Of a stretch of DNA of 7,235 nt, positions 5,654 to 7,235 are shown in pieces. Below the pieces are notes generated by a model, which worked only from the letters and a program-made list of their open reading frames with translations, made no database searches and was not told where the DNA came from. Position numbers and translations under genes: made by a program. Source of the stretch: Porphyrobacter sp. UBA7686 (GTDB lineage: Bacteria; Pseudomonadota; Alphaproteobacteria; Sphingomonadales; Sphingomonadaceae); contig DLGU01000026.1 of NCBI GenBank assembly GCA_002482865.1, positions 6,022 to 13,256 of the forward strand, read 5' to 3'. The first letter of the stretch is position 1; each line of letters opens with the position of its first letter.

Positions 5654-7235
5654 TCAGCCCTCGTCCGTCTCGGTCGCGGGCTTTTTTGCGGGCGCCCTTT
5701 TCTTGGTCGAGACCTTCTTCACCGGCTTCACCTTCGGCGGGGCCGGGGTCATTTCGAAGGACGGCTTGTTGTCCTTGATGCTGACATGCACCTCGCCGCC
5801 TTCGGCCAGCTTGCCGAACAGCAATTCCTCGGCGAGCGGCTGCTTGATCTTGTCCTGGATCAGGCGGGACATCGGGCGGGCGCCATAGAGCTTGTCGTAG
5901 CCCTTGTCCCCCAGCCAGGTGCGCGCGTCGCTATCGAACTGGATGTGGACGTTCTGTTCGGCCAGCTGCAATTCCAGCTGTAGGATGAACTTGTCGACCA
6001 CGCGGGCGACGATGCTCTTGCCGAGATAGGCGAAGGGCACGATCGCATCCAAGCGGTTGCGGAATTCGGGGGTGAACATCTTGTTCACCGCCTCGGTCCC
6101 GGCGTCGGCCTTCGACACGTCGCCAAAGCCGATCCCGCTGCGCGCCATGTCAGACGCACCGGCATTGGTGGTCATGATGAGCACCACATTGCGGAAATCG
6201 ACCGTCTTGCCGTGGTGATCGGTCAGGCGGCCATTATCCATGACCTGCAACAGGATGTTGAACAGGTCGGGGTGGGCCTTTTCGATCTCGTCGAGCAGCA
6301 GCACGCAATGCGGGTTCTGATCGACCGCATCGGTCAGCAAGCCGCCCTGATCGTAACCGACATAGCCCGGAGGCGCGCCGATCAGACGGGAGACCGAGTG
6401 GCGCTCCATATATTCCGACATGTCGAAGCGCTTGAGCTCGATCCCCATGATGTTGGCGAGCTGCCGCGCGACTTCGGTTTTGCCGACGCCGGTGGGGCCG
6501 GAGAACAGGAAGCTCCCGATCGGCTTGTCCGGATCGCGTAGACCCGCACGGCTCAGCTTCATGGCAGTGGCCAGGCGGGTGATCGCCTCGTCCTGCCCGA
6601 AAACGACATGCTTCAGATCGCGTTCGAGGTTTTCGAGCGCCTTCTTGTCGTCCTTGCTGACCGACTTGGGGGGGATCCGAGCCATCGTCGCGATCACCTG
6701 TTCGATCTCGCGCGCGGTGATGGTCTTCTTGCGGCGGCTGGGGGGCACCAGCATCTGCATCGCGCCAACTTCATCGATCACGTCGATCGCCTTGTCGGGC
6801 AGCTTGCGGTCGTTGATGTACCGCGCCGACAGTTCCACCGCCGTCTTGATCGCGTCAGGGGTGTATTTCACCTTGTGGTGATCTTCGAAGGCGGTGCGCA
6901 GACCCTTGAGGATCTTGATCGTGTCCTCGATGGTCGGTTCGTTCACGTCGATCTTCTGGAACCGGCGCAGCAGGGCGCGGTCCTTTTCGAAGTGGTTGCG
7001 GAATTCCTTGTAGGTGGTGCTGCCGATGCAGCGGATCGCGCCGCTCGACAGGGCGGGCTTCAAAAGGTTGGAGGCATCCATCGCCCCGCCGCTGGTCGCG
7101 CCCGCGCCGATCACGGTGTGGATTTCGTCGATGAACAGCACCGCGTGCGGCATCGCCTCCAGTTCGGAGACGACCTGCTTCAACCGTTCCTCAAAATCGC
7201 CGCGATAGCGCGTGCCGGCCAGCAGCGCGCCCATG
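5654..7235 (-). CDS. clpA: ClpA, ATP-dependent Clp protease ATP-binding subunit, 5' end missing
   Basis: These are the C-terminal 526 residues of the AAA+ unfoldase that feeds substrates into ClpP; the frame runs off the right edge, so the N domain and first Walker A are outside. Numbering from the first visible Met, domain 1 shows Walker B FIDE (34-37), sensor IGSTT (70-74) and arginine-finger region ALLRRF (87-92). Domain 2 is complete: Walker A GPTGVGKT (246-253), pore-loop region GAPPGYVGYDQGG (286-298), Walker B LLLDE (312-316), sensor 1 MTTNAG (354-359) and sensor 2 GARP (451-454). The absence of a long middle coiled coil separates it from ClpB. IGF at 368-370, in the loop before KMFTPEFRNRLD, is the ClpP-docking tripeptide (IGL in E. 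coli ClpA). A Lys/Pro/Ala-rich tail (about 497-522) extends past the AAA+ core. An intrinsic terminator follows. The usual partner clpS would be upstream, outside the window. Confidence 0.96.
   Translation of the reverse strand, partial: MGALLAGTRYRGDFEERLKQVVSELEAMPHAVLFIDEIHTVIGAGATSGGAMDASNLLKPALSSGAIRCIGSTTYKEFRNHFEKDRALLRRFQKIDVNEPTIEDTIKILKGLRTAFEDHHKVKYTPDAIKTAVELSARYINDRKLPDKAIDVIDEVGAMQMLVPPSRRKKTITAREIEQVIATMARIPPKSVSKDDKKALENLERDLKHVVFGQDEAITRLATAMKLSRAGLRDPDKPIGSFLFSGPTGVGKTEVARQLANIMGIELKRFDMSEYMERHSVSRLIGAPPGYVGYDQGGLLTDAVDQNPHCVLLLDEIEKAHPDLFNILLQVMDNGRLTDHHGKTVDFRNVVLIMTTNAGASDMARSGIGFGDVSKADAGTEAVNKMFTPEFRNRLDAIVPFAYLGKSIVARVVDKFILQLELQLAEQNVHIQFDSDARTWLGDKGYDKLYGARPMSRLIQDKIKQPLAEELLFGKLAEGGEVHVSIKDNKPSFEMTPAPPKVKPVKKVSTKKRAPAKKPATETDEG

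Noticed and set aside
4950..5888. 312-codon plus-strand open frame opposite the exonuclease and the end of clpA
   Set aside because: It runs through the clpA terminator hairpin, has no recognisable domain, and covers two strong genes on the other strand.
1..7235. CRISPR arrays, tRNA or rRNA genes, prophage or insertion-sequence genes
   Set aside because: None was seen: no regularly spaced repeats, no tRNA-like cloverleaf and no transposase or integrase motifs were noticed in any coding frame.

Overview
The window is compact, G+C-rich, gene-dense chromosomal DNA. It most likely comes from an alphaproteobacterium of the Sphingomonadales (Erythrobacter/Sphingomonas type). The grounds are the gene content (DUF1275, DUF1993 and gamma-carbonic-anhydrase proteins of the form I know from that order, and an ATP-dependent repair ligase with its partner exonuclease), the long antisense shadow ORFs typical of high G+C, and a dispersed 'GTCATTGCGAG' inverted repeat. 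This is pattern recognition; no database search was run.

Layout, left to right. (i) Bases 3-1212, plus strand: a tightly coupled run of three genes, namely the 3' part of a GNAT acetyltransferase, a gamma-class carbonic anhydrase-like hexapeptide protein and a small DUF167/YggU protein. They overlap by 4 and 1 bases. (ii) Bases 1209-2375, minus strand: a two-gene unit of a DUF1993 protein followed by a DUF1275 membrane protein. It meets the first operon tail to tail, with the stop codons overlapping. (iii) Bases 2376-2534: a non-coding gap holding a 97-bp dispersed inverted repeat and, next to it, a strong Shine-Dalgarno followed by a five-codon ORF. (iv) Bases 2535-5585: a DNA-repair pair on the minus strand. 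It consists of an ATP-dependent DNA ligase of the 'cisplatin damage response' type and the ligase-associated beta-CASP exonuclease. A small exported protein gene on the plus strand sits between them. (v) Bases 5598-7235, minus strand: the 3' two thirds of clpA with a textbook intrinsic terminator.

The ligase and exonuclease belong to a known four-part repair cluster with an Lhr-type DEXH helicase and a metallophosphoesterase (PdeM). The other two parts are not in this window, since the ligase is followed by DUF1993. ClpA is the AAA+ unfoldase that feeds ClpP; the other genes are housekeeping or of unknown function.

No clearly new system is visible. The points most worth a second look are the exonuclease start, squeezed 12 bases behind the clpA terminator with no ribosome-binding site (leaderless transcript or read-through); the five-codon upstream ORF ahead of DUF1993; the dispersed repeat; and the uncharacterised exported protein inside the repair pair. 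No gene-free stretch exceeds about 160 bases.
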